A stretch of DNA of 64,000 nucleotides, taken from assembly GCA_037176845.1 (NCBI GenBank), contig JAYKXP010000010.1, positions 124,001 to 188,000 on the forward strand, read 5' to 3'. Numbering within the stretch: position 1 is the stretch's first letter; the number at the start of each line of letters is the position of its first letter. Under the pieces are notes generated by a model. The model was given only the letters and a program-made list of their open reading frames with translations. It was not told the DNA's origin and searched no databases. Of this stretch, positions 46,298 to 58,422 are shown one piece after another. The translations under genes and the position numbers were made by a program. The stretch is from Paramarasmius palmivorus. Taxonomy: Eukaryota > Basidiomycota > Agaricomycetes > Agaricales > Marasmiaceae.

Positions 46298-47932
46298 TTA
46301 ATCCGAATCTGTGTCTGAATACGATTCAGAGTCTTCACCTCTCCAGTCCGCAATGTGATCTGCCTCCATCTTACCCGTATTCCCAAACCTCGCGATTCTC
46401 CGCTCCTTCCTGAGCGCTGTCCAGTGATCATCCATGTCACTTGAAACCCACTTCCCATCCACCAGGTTACCACATAGATCCAAATGACCCTGACCTAATT
46501 CAACAAGCTGCCGAAAAAGCTGTTCACAGTATTCGCTAAGAAATATTGGTCCTTCCACTGGCTTTCCTCTCCGTGTGACACAGAACGATAGCCGTTTCAA
46601 ATCCCCACTCCGTGTTTTAACCATGTCCAACAACCCTGTTAAAAGTTCCCAATCCCAGAAATCGACACCCGTGCCCATTCGAACATCATCCTCAAATATC
46701 AGGCGCAAGCACTTGAGATTGGGAAATGCACCTTGTTCGAGATTCCGTAGCGTAGAAAGATCCTTCATCCCCGCACGTCGGAGGTTGATTTGCTCGACCG
46801 AATATAGCCCCTGAAGGACGTCGGGGAAATCTGGTGTCGAGAACGCCGACATGTCTGTGTCGATGAGTCGAAGACTTGCTTTGGCATGTTCAACATAGTC
46901 AGCGACTATCGCGTACAGAGGTGCAATGGGCCATGTCTCGGATTCGGCATTCCTGACTTGTACTCTAGAATAATAGCTAGGTCTGCTAATGCGGAAATCC
47001 TGGAGAGCAGGGGCGACAAATCTTGACGTAAAGATACGAAAATCGGCAATATCATGGCCTGTGAGAGACAAGCAACGCAGCTTGGGGTGGGAAATGTTCA
47101 GTTCGCCTTGGCCGTCGAATTCTCCGTTGTAGAGGTATCTGTCAACCGTGGCATCAAGAAACTCCAGGTTGACGAGAGATGATAGAACTTTGAGCAACTG
47201 CTGCGGAGAAGTTTCTCGCAATGTGAGCTCTTGAAGTTGTGACCAAGGAAGTATGAGAAATGGTGTACCCGGCGCCACGTCATCAACATGGAAATAGCGG
47301 TTGAAGAGAGGAAGATCGGTGTTGATTTTCGCCTCTCTCAACTGTGGAGCCCTCGAAAATATCCCAGATAATTCCCTGAGCTTCTCTGACTGGGAGTATG
47401 CACCGATCATGTCACCATGCAAGGATAAGAATCGGAGCTCTGGCATGTCATTGAGAGCTTTGAACTCGGGCCATAGACTGCTTCCAGAACGCATGAAGGT
47501 GATCTCGACATTGCACCAGCGTCTGGAGTGGGCAACTAGGGCTCTGACGATCTGGCTGTTAAGCCTTCGCCCATGACCCTTGCTTTCCTTCACCCTATCC
47601 CATCCGAGGTCGAGCAAGCATGAAATGCGCATTGGCTGAGACCTAGTAAGGTACTTTTGTAGCATCCTCAACGGCTGTTTGGGTGCCAGCAAATGACCAG
47701 TGTCGATCCGGATAATCGACCAAAGGGATGGCGTAGCCAGTGCCACTTGTCGCCATCTTCGGCACACTCTAGCGACAACCCACGGTGATGCGTTTCTACA
47801 GAAGGTATGTCCAAGCGTGTCGGCTCTAAAATGCTCTAGAAAGATTATTTCTAGAAGCTCAGGAACAAGATTGGCTAGCTTGCTGGGTTGTTGTATGGGT
47901 TCGCTTTTATTGCTTGAGCTGCGCGTCGGCAT
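46298..47932 (-). CDS. F-box/LRR-type protein (single exon)
   Basis: An intact 544-codon frame from ATG 47932 (MPTRSSSNKSEPIQQPSKLA). The F-box is NLVPELLEIIFLEHFRADTL..VARVCRRWRQVALATPSLWS at about residues 18-75. Leucine-rich segments follow (LRFLSLHGD, LQELTLRET, LEFLDATVD, LRCLSLTGHD, LKCLRLIFED) and the tail is acidic (WRGEDSESYSDTDSD). Upstream sequence 47990-48105 recurs at 53585-53705 without the gene. Substrate adaptor of an SCF ligase by family. Confidence 0.85.
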   Translation of the reverse strand: MPTRSSSNKSEPIQQPSKLANLVPELLEIIFLEHFRADTLGHTFCRNASPWVVARVCRRWRQVALATPSLWSIIRIDTGHLLAPKQPLRMLQKYLTRSQPMRISCLLDLGWDRVKESKGHGRRLNSQIVRALVAHSRRWCNVEITFMRSGSSLWPEFKALNDMPELRFLSLHGDMIGAYSQSEKLRELSGIFSRAPQLREAKINTDLPLFNRYFHVDDVAPGTPFLILPWSQLQELTLRETSPQQLLKVLSSLVNLEFLDATVDRYLYNGEFDGQGELNISHPKLRCLSLTGHDIADFRIFTSRFVAPALQDFRISRPSYYSRVQVRNAESETWPIAPLYAIVADYVEHAKASLRLIDTDMSAFSTPDFPDVLQGLYSVEQINLRRAGMKDLSTLRNLEQGAFPNLKCLRLIFEDDVRMGTGVDFWDWELLTGLLDMVKTRSGDLKRLSFCVTRRGKPVEGPIFLSEYCEQLFRQLVELGQGHLDLCGNLVDGKWVSSDMDDHWTALRKERRIARFGNTGKMEADHIADWRGEDSESYSDTDSD

Positions 47933-47999
47933 AGTGGATCTAGTTGATGGTTGGGGATGAGAATGATCGATGAGAAATTGTGTGCGCACCTTCCCGATT

Positions 48000-49646
48000 C
48001 CCTGCTCTTTTTCATCATAATACGCTTAGTAGACCCGGACTATAGGGACACTAAGAAGAACCCCCATATCAGTGATGAAAACCTCGAATGATGATGCGAC
48101 CATACCTTAGATAGCGATTTCTACTGCTGCTTGTGATGCACGATGAGGAGGCCATGAAGTTCGGCGGGACGCTGCCGAAGAAACAGTTGTCATTGAGACA
48201 CTCTGAAAGTCGACTCCCACGGAGCCCCACCTCACCCTGCTCCGATACGTGTTTCCTAGCCTCATTATCACTTGAAGCTATCTATCAGCATTTACTCCTT
48301 GATTCACGACATGCTCAACTTGCGGAAAGTGTCAAGAACCAGATCGAGTTGGAACAGGCCTCCAGGGACTCGGAGAACGGCAGAGATTCGGAAATTGCAA
48401 CATGCCTGGTGCCTCAACACATCTTCTATACACGAGGTACGAGTGATTGAGTCTACCTAGAGACTAACTCGAACTTGACCCCGTTCTTCAGAGCTTCTCA
48501 TGATACGCCGCTGTCGTCTCCGCTCATTGTCGAGCTGCATTGTTTATTCCTTTGCAAATTGTTCAGAAACTATTAGCAATTATCGTATCGTCTTCAAGCT
48601 CGCCCCTCGACCGAAGTCTCTGCATGGCAATCGCACATGATGATTGAAGCCGGTCTCCGAGCTCCATGGCTGGACTCGGAATCAAATCATGACCAGCGTG
48701 GTCATGATACACCGCCGCTCAGTCATATTTACAGCGAAAGGTGGCCCAAAACACCCGAACTCCAGTTTCTGCCTCAACGTGAGTGGTCTTAATTCGATGC
48801 ATACACCCATGAAAACTAATGATCGGCGAAGAATGCTAGTCTAAGTTGGTCCTTCCTGGACCGAAGATACGGCATTTAGTCAGCGTCATATTCACGACAT
48901 GGGTCGCCTATATTGCAGCCTTTTCACAAGATGGAGGCGTTGAGGATGCTCCGCGGACCACGGGACACAAAGGATACCATGGCTTTCGGAATCGTCTCTA
49001 AACAAATTACGTGCAGTTTTTCATGACTGACTGATAACGATGACAAATCGTATGTCGATGGTCCTCTTTGATCGCTATAGAGTTGGGCAGGTACATCTGC
49101 ATGGGTTTCATTACCAACCTGAACCTCGTCGTCTGAGGCCCGTGTTTCTCTTTTCCGAGTCGGGTCGCTCTTGTCATTCATTGACTCGTTCACTGAGGAA
49201 GAAAAAGATGGCATGCATGGCAACGGATATGCCGCCACCGATCATGGTCTTCTTGCCGGTATGATCGCCACAATGGTTCTTATCAGACCCTATCCATTAA
49301 GATGGTGCAGAGATCAGACGGGTCCCAAGAGGTTCGGAACGCTGGATTTCGATTAAATATACTTGCAACAACTCCACTTTTCGGTAAAAGGATAGACGCC
49401 AGTGAGCTACGCCACCTTGTTGTCCATCCATATTACTGGATGCGTTCCGGAGTACTACACTATCCCTTGTACGAACAGATCTTCAAGCTTACTTTAGATC
49501 TACGATGACCTCAGGGTTGTCGTTTCAAGCTCGAATGTTGGCATGTACAATCCATCGGGAAATCGAACATCCTGATCCACAGAGTAATCTGAAAATTCAT
49601 AAACCAGGAATTCTCGAGATTCAAGTTGGTACCCGTAATCCCAGCC
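48000..49646. other. duplicated intergenic region, no firm gene
   Basis: A plus-strand open frame at 48133-48450 (..LEAIYQHLLLDSRHAQLAES..) weakly resembles 55520-55640 (..LLVIYQHLFPELRRLELAEK..), so both may be remnants of one old gene. The last 200 bp before 49647 match 57080-57260 and form the shared promoter of the two zinc-finger genes. Confidence 0.35.
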
Positions 49647-50773
49647 ATGTCGATATCTGTCCCGCTACATGCTCTTGGCCACTTCCGAATGGTCTTCGAA
49701 ATTCCGTCAACCGATAGCCCAGACAAAGACATATCCCTCGTCCTAAAACCACAGCTATCAACGCTCTTTGGCCAAGATGCTAGCTGTGGGAGCGATCGCA
49801 TACCTGGATACCTCCATGTCAATGCCAAGAAAGAAGGAGCTTCTGGGAATCTCGTTGTAGAGGTTGCAGCGACCAATAGTAGTACCTGTGGTCTACTGCG
49901 GGACACCACAGTGGACCACGACGTTACTCTTCTCGGACACTCGGAGAACTGCGAGCAGTTTTTGGCAGATAACATTCCGCACTCTGCAGAGTTTATGCCT
50001 TCACTGAATTTTGGCGGGCAGTCTGAAGGTGAGGTTGAGCCGTACCTCTTGATCATCGACGTAACTCACCATGAATTAGGAGCCTCTATTGTTAACTGTA
50101 GCATAGGAGCAATTGGTGGCATAGGTAAGTGTATGCTGGCTCATACAAAGTCGCACTTACGAAGAACTCGAAAGGCGCTCAAGAGAGCCCGCTGCTACAG
50201 AGCGACATGGATCGGAGCAGTACCACTGGCATCCAAAGCCTGGATTGGACCATTGATTCCATATCCGGCACCCCAAATTCTGGAGTCGAATTTGGTGGTC
50301 TTTTCACGCCCTCGGAGTATAGTTTGCTGGTAGACGCTGGCGGCTCCACCGTCGCAACTGAACCATCAGTCCAATTTTGCATGGACGAACCGACAGGACT
50401 ATTCAGCGCCAGCCCACATTCGCGTTTTGAGATGGATGTCCCAGAGATCCACAGCCAGGCACACTCGCTACAACCTGCAAGAGCTCGTCGACCACGTATA
50501 TATCCTTGCAGTGTACCCGATTGTGGTCGTTCCTTTGCTACTGGCCACAACCGCGAGACGCATATGCTAACCCACCGTCCCAAGCACAAATACCGATACC
50601 CTTGTACCATCGAAGGTTGCAATGTGTTGTTTTCAAGGAACCACGATCGGCACAGGCATGAAGTATCGCAACATGGGAAGTCCACGGAATGGAAATGTCT
50701 TTGGTGTATGCAGTTTTTCTCTTCTCGAGGTACGCTCACGCGTCACAAGTGTCCTCGGGCAAGCACCGTGTAG
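49647..50773 (+). CDS. C2H2 zinc-finger protein, copy 1
   Basis: Two exons (49647-50124, 50175-50773) give 358 residues. The N-terminal half (SISVPLHALGHFRMVFEIPS, KDISLVLKPQ) has no known domain. Near the C terminus are two C2H2 fingers, CSVPDCGRSFATGHNRETHM then LTH and CTIEGCNVLFSRNHDRHRHE then VSQH. A third, CLWCMQFFSSRGTLTRHKC, ends in His-Cys. The layout suggests a DNA-binding transcription factor. It lies 430 bp from the end of the terpene synthase gene (convergent) and has a paralogue at 57263-58422. Confidence 0.85.
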
Positions 50774-51203
50774 ATTGTAATAGGCCTGTCCAACTAAACA
50801 TGAATGACTCGACACTGTTATAATCAAATGTAGCCTGTACCTGCAATTTTGGTCATGCCGCAATAGAGTGGAACATCCTACGAAGAGCCAATCGACTCGG
50901 TGTGGGTGGGCTTGTCGAGACAAAGACGATGAGTAGTGCATGATCTGGCACGGTCATGGACGGAGAGTCGAGAATCATGATGTTCTCACGGTCCATCCGG
51001 CGATTCAAAGCTCAAGCGCTTCAGTATTTCAATACCTGGCCTCCAGCGAATCAAGATATCCACCTTCAGGTGTTCGATTAGAACGTATGTGGTTTAGCAG
51101 TGAGTTTGGGGGACATCTCAGGATTACACCTTCATCTACACACAGACTGACGCATAAGTTGTCATTACAACTAGGCCTAATACACAACAGGACATGAAAC
51201 GAG
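50774..51203. other. convergent 3' spacer, no gene seen
   Basis: A 430-bp gap between the zinc-finger and terpene synthase stops; nothing recognised. Confidence 0.4.
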
Positions 51204-52609
51204 TTAAACCACTATCTCTATGGCTGCCGGGACCGGGTCAAGTGGCTGTTGACGAGTCTCCCCAAATACGGCTGGCCAAAGATGGGTCATAACTCGCTTA
51301 GTCCATTCGAACAGACCCGAAGTCCTCGAAATGTCCAGGTCAACTTTGGGCAACATTTGTACGATTCTGGTTTTCTGTATTTCGAGACCAGCGGGACCGA
51401 AGTATCGTTGGCTCTGCGTATCGACACGTCAAGCTGGCTGGCTAGAAAGAATAACGTTGAACGTACCTCGAAGGACCAACAATCGTTGCCTCGTACCCAA
51501 TGTCCAAGACCATCGACATAGACAGAGACGTCTTTGTCAGTGGATGTATCGCCGAACGTTGGTACTTTGGTAATGAGTTCAAGAAACTCGGTAGCAAGGT
51601 GGTCATGTAAGAGAGAAACATAGTTCAGCGCTCCCTGAACGTCTGTCCCGTACGAGTCCATCATTATTCTGACAATGTTATGGCTGTCATCTCCCCTTGC
51701 TTGCCTGTTGAGGGTACAGTCAATACAATCCCGAGCGTGAATTCAAGGTTACATACTCGACGTTGTAGGAACAAATATCATTCCCAAGAATCAACATGTC
51801 CGTAGAGAGCATTGTCAGCCTCTGGATGACTGGATCATTCAAGACGTTGTCCGCAAGGTTCATGTGAACCCCCAAGACAGCGAAACTCGGCAGAGAACCA
51901 ATGTTCTGTCGCCGAATGGTAAAATATGTCGCGATATCACGAACGCGGGATTGGCCTCGGTCGCTAGCCTGCTCGACGCATGAATCCAGGTATGCAGCAA
52001 AAGTGTCGAGGAAGTGTCGCTGGAACGAGGGCGTTCCGGTTTTCATCGCGTTCTTCCAGAACCTGGAGTCATGAGTGAGCCGTGTCCCACTTAGAATAGT
52101 CACAAATACCAACGCTCGCGCAATTTCTCCGCCGATCCATTCTCCAGGTGGTCTAGGAATGTCAGGGTTCCGCAACGCGTCCATGACTATGTCAACCAGA
52201 CGTCGAGCTTCCTCGGCCGAAGCCACATCGGTGTATTCGTCCACCACAAAGAAAAGGTTCATGAGGTCGCATCCAATGCGATTTCCGTCTATGCATCCGC
52301 CATAAAATATGAGTTGGCTCGTCGCAACGAAGCAAATATATGTCTCGTACCTTTATTCAGTTTAGGGTAGTTCAAGGATGCCAATAGAGCTTGAAGAGGA
52401 TACTTCGTCAACATAAATTCGAGTATATGAAGGGGCTTGAGCGCACGGAAGTCACAGCGTTCGAAGGCTCGTTGGGAACGACTCGTAAAAGCACCATATG
52501 AGTCGATTGACGCTTCCGCCTTGCATATGTCGTAGAACGGGTTGATGCTTCGTGGCCAAGGCCAATCACGTAGCGTGTCAGGGAGAACGTAGGTCTGGGA
52601 CTGAGACAT
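51204..52609 (-). CDS. sesquiterpene synthase (class I terpene cyclase)
   Basis: ATG 52609 (MSQSQTYVLPDTLRDWPWPR). Exon 1 ends at 52351, intron 52289-52350, and the next exon reads DGNRIGCDLMNLFFVVDEYT-D. The metal-binding DExxD is at about residues 103-107. The second metal motif NDICSYNVE (NDxxSxxxE) is near residue 256. Further exons give DDSHNIVRIMMDSYGTDVQG, and then SQRYFGPAGLEIQKTRIVQM with the conserved Arg-Tyr pair. The tail is WTKRVMTHLWPAVFGET, with stop at 51204-51206. These enzymes ionise farnesyl diphosphate with Mg2+ and cyclise it. All catalytic motifs are intact. The product cannot be predicted. Confidence 0.9.
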
Positions 52610-52646
52610 TGTTGTTTGAAGTAATGTCCATGAGCCTGGAAGGGCT

Positions 52647-52653
52647 TATATAG
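52647..52653 (-). promoter_or_regulatory. TATA box of the terpene synthase gene
   Basis: TATATAA on the minus strand, about 38 bp upstream of ATG 52609, implying a very short leader. Confidence 0.45.
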
Positions 52654-54333
52654 TGCAACGAGACGAGATCACTTACGGTGAAGACACGAATCTCACTCGA
52701 ACGAACGATGCCTTTCTCCTCCTACAGATGCAGGCAATGTCATTGATGCCACTTGTATGAGGTCACTGTGTCCCGCGATCAAACGGGAGAAACCCGAAGC
52801 CGCAGGAGTTGAGCGGGCGCTTGGGTGTCGACGCTTCAACACGAAGTTATCTATGTCTATGGTGGCGTATGTCAGTTGTTTCGAATTTCCTAGTATAATA
52901 TCTCCAAAATGGAGTACCTACTCCAGGTGTGTGTCACAATTTCAGCGGTACCGCTGACGCGAGCAACAACGGGATTTTATTCCAAAAAGGAAGACCAAGA
53001 GATCAGAACGAGAGTCCATCCCTCGCCCTTGAGAGGAATATGTAGGTAGCCGAACCATGCTCGCGATGAAACGATCGAAGCCTGCCATCCCTCAAAGCGT
53101 TAGTCAATTACGACGCCATACATGCGTTCGTTATCCTGGTCTTTTGGCAATTAGAAGTTGCGCCACTGAATCCTGATCCTCGGGTAAATAACATCTCTAG
53201 AGAGTGCCGGTATTTCGGATGGTACTATGGCATATGACAATATGGCAATTGCATTATGGGACCTGACGTTGTTTTTCCTCAGGTATCGATAGCAGATGTG
53301 CAGTATGATTAATTTGGGCGGTGAACCCTGACTGAAGAAAGTGTTGGTATTGTAAGAAATGAGGAGAGAGCTTGGATTCAACTTCTAACGCACCAAGGAA
53401 TATGATTTCCATCAAATCTCGACGCCCCAACCGTAGTTTTATCTTGGCATTTGCAATGAACGATGTTCTTTGAGTCGTTCGACCTGTGTCACTGCTCGGT
53501 CAAGCAGAGTGACTGAGGCTTCGGCAGGTAGATATACTTTGTGATACATTGAGCGACGACAATGTCAATGAAAAACCTCGTGTGCGCACCTTTCCAATTC
53601 ATTGCCCTTCTTCATCGTATAATGAAACCGGACTGCAGAGACACTACCAGGACTAAGAAGAGCTCCATAACAGCGAAAAGACCTCGAGCGACGATGCGAA
53701 CCATAACTCGAGCTCGAGTTAGCAGCCTTGACTAGGCTGCTCGTGAATCAGTGTGATGGGTGTGGTGTAACGTCCCGGTCCGCTGTAGGCGACTTTGGTC
53801 TGTTCCTCCAAGTTCACTGGGTTGGGGAATCGACTTGTACTTCTTGCTTGAACTATCGACACCAGCGGTTTGAGTTGGGTAAGCGACTACGAGTTTTTGA
53901 AAACAGGTGTCTAGCATTAGCGATAGCTCGATGTTGAACGAGCGTTTGCCAATGAGTAGTCCTACCAGTCTTTTTCTTACGATGCTGACATAGTTAATTA
54001 CACCCTCAGCCAACCTCGCCTTTTATTTTCACACCAAAATTCATCGTTCGATTCCCTGTCAAGCTTGTGAATGGTAGCTGTTTGCCAGGTACTATCACAC
54101 TGAGAAGGACATGGCAGGCTGGTATGTCGTATTCTCCTACTCGGTCAGCCCAATATAACAAAAAAAAAATTAGTGCAGAGCTCCGAGGAAACTGACCACG
54201 AGGGAAGGAAAGCAAATCGGATCCGCTCGTTTGCCTCTACAGTATCTATGTTATAACCAAGAGCCAATACACACGCAAAACATCCTCACCTGCCCATATG
54301 GTCTCCCCAGCCTGCACGAATTCCTCGAAGCCA
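52654..54333. other. intergenic with a duplicated segment
   Basis: 53577-53705 matches 47982-48105, the region just upstream of the F-box gene at 46298-47932, but no F-box sequence follows it here. This marks a deletion in the second copy of the duplicated block. No intact gene seen. Confidence 0.5.
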
Positions 54334-55287
54334 GAAGATATATATCATTTCTCAGACACGCTCCCGATGCAACCTGCTCTTCCGTCTTCTCAGTAGCCAT
54401 CCTTCCATCTCAGCCATGTCTCCCTTTCGTTTCATCCCCGCGTATCATATGGGTCCAGAATATCCAATGCCCGAAAGAGCCAACTTCACCAACGGGAAGC
54501 TTTGTGACCAGGCTTATCGAGAGGTGTTCGATAGCTTCAGGACGAGCGTTGAGGATATCGAAAAGAAGGTTAGAGTCATGCTTTCCTCGACCTCGCTATA
54601 TAACGTTGGTAGTACAGGGAAAGATACCTCTGGTTATGGACCATTCACAACATATCATTCCGTACAGCACCATTTATCGAGATGGCAGTCTCCCAAGTTA
54701 CTGTCGAGGCCTCGTCAAGCGACTTGCAATCACCTTCAACGGTCCTGACAGGAAGCAAGGCAAACCCAACTTGGTTACCCGATACAACGTTTCTCTAATG
54801 CTTCATGCTTATTATCACAATCCGACGTCCAGCTCGGGTACCGGAATCCCACATTCGAGGGTTATATGATTCCGAAATCATGATACCTCCTCCTAACGAT
54901 GGAAATTTAGATGGGATGGGAGCGGCTAGTTTTTGAGTCGTGTGGGAATGCGGACGCTTATTGATGGGGAACCTCTGGGTCAGATGAAGGGGCTATGTGA
55001 GGCGTTGGGGATTGATATAGGTGTTGAGAAGAAAAAGTATAGCTGGGGCCCCGCTTCGGGTGTAACAAAAGGTGCTCTCAGCGATCCCGCCTTTTCGGTT
55101 TCTCGTTGTGAGTATCTCAGGGCCGGAATATCAAGCTGAGGTACTCTGCCAAAAGCAAGGCAAGTGACCTCTTTGTTAGCTTGAACATTGAGTAACTTGT
55201 ACTAATTGTTTCTAGCGTTTGGACCAGGAGCGATTTCGAGTGAGCGAATGGAGGACTACGAGTATCTACACTGGTTTGGCATATGAA
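54334..55287 (+). pseudogene. decayed copy of the sulfotransferase-like gene
   Basis: 54334-54570 reads KIYIISQTRSRCNLLFRLLS and YREVFDSFRTSVEDIEKK, matching the start of the gene at 45076. The ATG is lost and the loop His-Pro is changed to Gln-Thr. After the conserved intron, GKIPLVMDHSQHIIPY and ITFNGPDRK follow, but the frame then breaks. The central part with the RHPARVLPSYIR motif is reduced to fragments in shifted frames. GQMKGLCEALGID (about 54980) and RLDQERF (about 55217) remain. The 3' end stops abruptly at a junction with DUF6699-gene sequence. Confidence 0.75.
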
Positions 55288-55332
55288 TGAAGGCTACGAT
55301 GACGATGACGACTGGGACATGGTCGAGGACTA
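55288..55332 (+). repeat. captured fragment of the DUF6699 gene
   Basis: GAAGGCTACGATGACGATG and onward (encoding EGYDDDDDWDMVEDY) matches the minus strand around 61430-61475 (EGYDDDDWDMVDDDY) with only a few changes. It is joined directly to the sulfotransferase relic at a short shared ATGA. Confidence 0.6.
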
Positions 55333-55339
55333 CAAACCC

Positions 55340-57262
55340 TGTGAATTCTGTTTCTGCAGAAACAGCACCCGACAACGATGATGACAGGTTAGTCAAGTAG
55401 AAATGAAGGATCTTTGCTCGACAAAGATCAAAGGGATTGTCCTATATGGCAGCCCGTCTCTTGCAAACTGAACATTTTATCCTGAAACAGAATCCACTTG
55501 GAATCCACCACTGCAGTGCATCCGGATCCTGCGCACTGTCGCAGACAGTCACACATATCTCCTAGTCATCTATCAACATTTGTTCCCTGAGCTACGACGC
55601 CTCGAACTCGCGGAAAAGTTTGCGTTCCCAGGGGTCATGAGCTTCCAAATATTACGTTTGCCCAAATTCGTCAACCAAACCTGGAGTAGTGCGCGGCAAG
55701 AAGAATTCATCGAAATCAGGCGCACAGAAGGTCTGGTGCATTTTTACTGGGCGACCCTCAGGCCTCACGGTTGAGTCACACGAAAGTGCCGGTCGACCGT
55801 TGACCGGCACTTTCATCCTTCCCTCCGCAACATCTCTCCATATTCCTCTCGTTCATGTATCCAGTTGTTGATCCTGAATATCATGCTTTCGATTTATTTG
55901 ACCATGGCCATGGCCACGAGCACCTCGAATTCCGCTGACTATACGACCTAGAGTCATCAGAAGATGAATCCGACAGCCGCGGCAATGATGAGATGGACGT
56001 GCCGACTACCCAAGTTAACGTATTTCCGCTTCAAGCAAGAGTAAGTATACGAGAAGAAGAGAACATCTGGGGGACGGTTCAGGTGGCTTGGGAGATCCAT
56101 GCGCCGAATTTCGATGACGAAATTTTTATGCCTTTGATCAAACACGAGAAATTATCTATAGTATATGGTAACAGCATGACCGCCAAAAACTTCATTGCAC
56201 ACGATTGCATGGGAATTCTCTCTCCTTCCGCAACGACTATGTATATGCGACTCCTCCTCTAGGCGAAATCACCAAAGTTTTGTCATAGATGCAGATGGCC
56301 CTGATGTGCGCTAACTAATTTGTTGCCTGGGGTGGGAACCTTGGGCACCCATGATGCATATGCATGAAGGCTGAGCGCTGATCGGTGAAAAATAGTGGCC
56401 TTTTTGGAAGGGAAGTAATTTAAATGGCTAGTAATGGCACCCGCAACGTTTTGCAATATGGAAATCGTCATACATCAGGGCCGAGGATGATACGAAGAAA
56501 GCCACGAGGCCTTGTGGCCCCGGAGTTGCACCGGCAACCCGACCAAGCAAATTTTCTCGTCCTTTGATACCTGGGATCTCTAGTAGCGTCCAGCTTGGTG
56601 GGTTTTCATCGCATCTCATGTATTGACCGTGATAATCAATCTTCATGGATTGCTGTAGAATCAGGCAGATGAGTTTCATTGCTGTAACGAACTTCACCAT
56701 TTGCTTTACCTTCTCAGAGCTGCTCCTGTCTTACATTGATCAAAAAGAATAGATGACGCGTGGTAAACAGATATTCCATCACCAGCCCTGCTATTGGTCT
56801 TCATGTTGGTTTGGTCTTATTTCGTTGATCAAACCTTATCATTTTGATTATCGGTGGCGCAAAGATAAGCAGGAACCTGCAAATTACTGAAGTTCAATAT
56901 GTTGGATTGGATTCTGTTGTCTACCCTTATGCGTATGCTCGTCATCAATCACATAAAGGGTGTGTATCTTGTAACAGTCTTCTAGTTCTATTGGTTCTAA
57001 TTTTGAGGGAAATTTTTGCAGTCGTGAACAACACCGTTGTCGGCAAGCTATAAACAGGTAACTTTGTGTGCCACCTTGTCACTTCATCCATATCATCGGG
57101 TACATGTCGAAACATTACTATCCCTTCTACGAAATCTTCAAGTGATACTTAATAAGTACAATTCGTCCAAGACATTAACACTCCACTCCACACACCCCAA
57201 CCTGCCAGTGAAGAACCATAAGAGAAGAATCTCAGAAGTTATTCGTGCCTATAAACCCAGCG
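55340..57262. other. intergenic, gene remnants only
   Basis: Holds a weak match to the open frame at 48133 (near 55520-55640) and, at its right end, a promoter-like segment matching the upstream region of the other zinc-finger gene. A minus-strand open frame at 56428-56700 is not recognised. Confidence 0.4.
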
Positions 57263-58422
57263 ATGTCGATGTCTCTTCCACTACACGCTCTCTCCCAATT
57301 CCGAATGGTTATTGAAATCCCATCAATCGATACCCCAGACCGAGATATATCCCTCGTGCTAAAACCACAGCCATCGGCACCCTTTGGTCAAGAGGTTGAC
57401 CAGCATGATTGGATACCTGGATACCTGCATGTCAACACCAAGAAAGACGGAGGTTCTGGGCATTTTGTTGTGGAGGTTGCAGTGGCCGATAGCAGCATGC
57501 ATGATCTACTGTGCGACGACTCGGTGGACCACAATAGTACTACTCTCGATGACTCAGGAAACTGTGAACAGTTTCTCACGAAAAACATTGCAAACTCTAC
57601 GGACTTCATGTATACGCCGAATTTAGGGCAGTCTGAAGGTGAGAACGAATCTACTAGTGATGCATTTCTCGAGGATCATGTTAATCACCATATATTAGTG
57701 TCCTTCGCTGGTGACCAAAACACAGGAACAGCAGTTGGCATGGGTAAGTGCATGCTGGCTCACTAATGCAAAGTTCTAATCACAAAGGAGACGTTCAAGA
57801 TGCTTCGCTACTCCAGAACGATCCAATCATCCAGGACAGTCAACGGCCCCTGACTGGTTGGAGTACTGGCTTTGAACCTGGGGTTGAATTCGATGGTCCT
57901 GGACCAACATCGTGGTACAGCCTATTGCTAGGCACCAGCAGCCTGAGGTCGACTGTCGCCGTAAGTGGCGATCCATCAGCTCGGTGGGCGGACAAGTCAA
58001 AACTTGGCCCGTGCTCTACCCCACATCTACGCCACGGGATTGAAACCCCAGAAATTCGCAGCCACCCATCGTATGCTGCCGGAGCTCGTCGAGCGCGTAT
58101 ATATCCATGCAGTGTACCGGGCTGTGGCCGTTCCTTTGCTACTCGCCACAACCACGACACACATATGATATCCCACCGTCCCAAGCACAAATACCGATAT
58201 CCTTGTACTGTAGAAGGATGTGATGTGTCATTTTCGAGGAACCACGACCGACACAGACATGAAGTGTCACAACACGGGAAACCTACAGAATGGGGATGTC
58301 CTCAGTGTATGCACTTTTTCTCTTCTCGAGGTACCTTCACGCGCCACCGATGTTCTCGTACCAACGTTCTGGAAGGACTGGAGCTTGGAACGGAGAGTAC
58401 CGGGATACTTGGCAGTGCTTAG
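57263..58422 (+). CDS. C2H2 zinc-finger protein, copy 2
   Basis: Exons 57263-57743 and 57788-58422 give 371 residues. The start MSMSLPLHALSQFRMVIEIP is nearly the same as the paralogue at 49647. Fingers CSVPGCGRSFATRHNHDTHM, CTVEGCDVSFSRNHDRHRHE and CPQCMHFFSSRGTFTRHRC are conserved, including the His-Cys end of the third. The middle has diverged freely while fingers and N terminus are kept, which points to selection. The C terminus extends about 20 residues further. Probably a transcription regulator; targets unknown. Confidence 0.85.

Noticed and set aside
53728..54230. Small open frames between the duplicated F-box upstream region and the sulfotransferase relic
   Set aside because: Short, no splice support, no similarity to the corresponding part of the left block.
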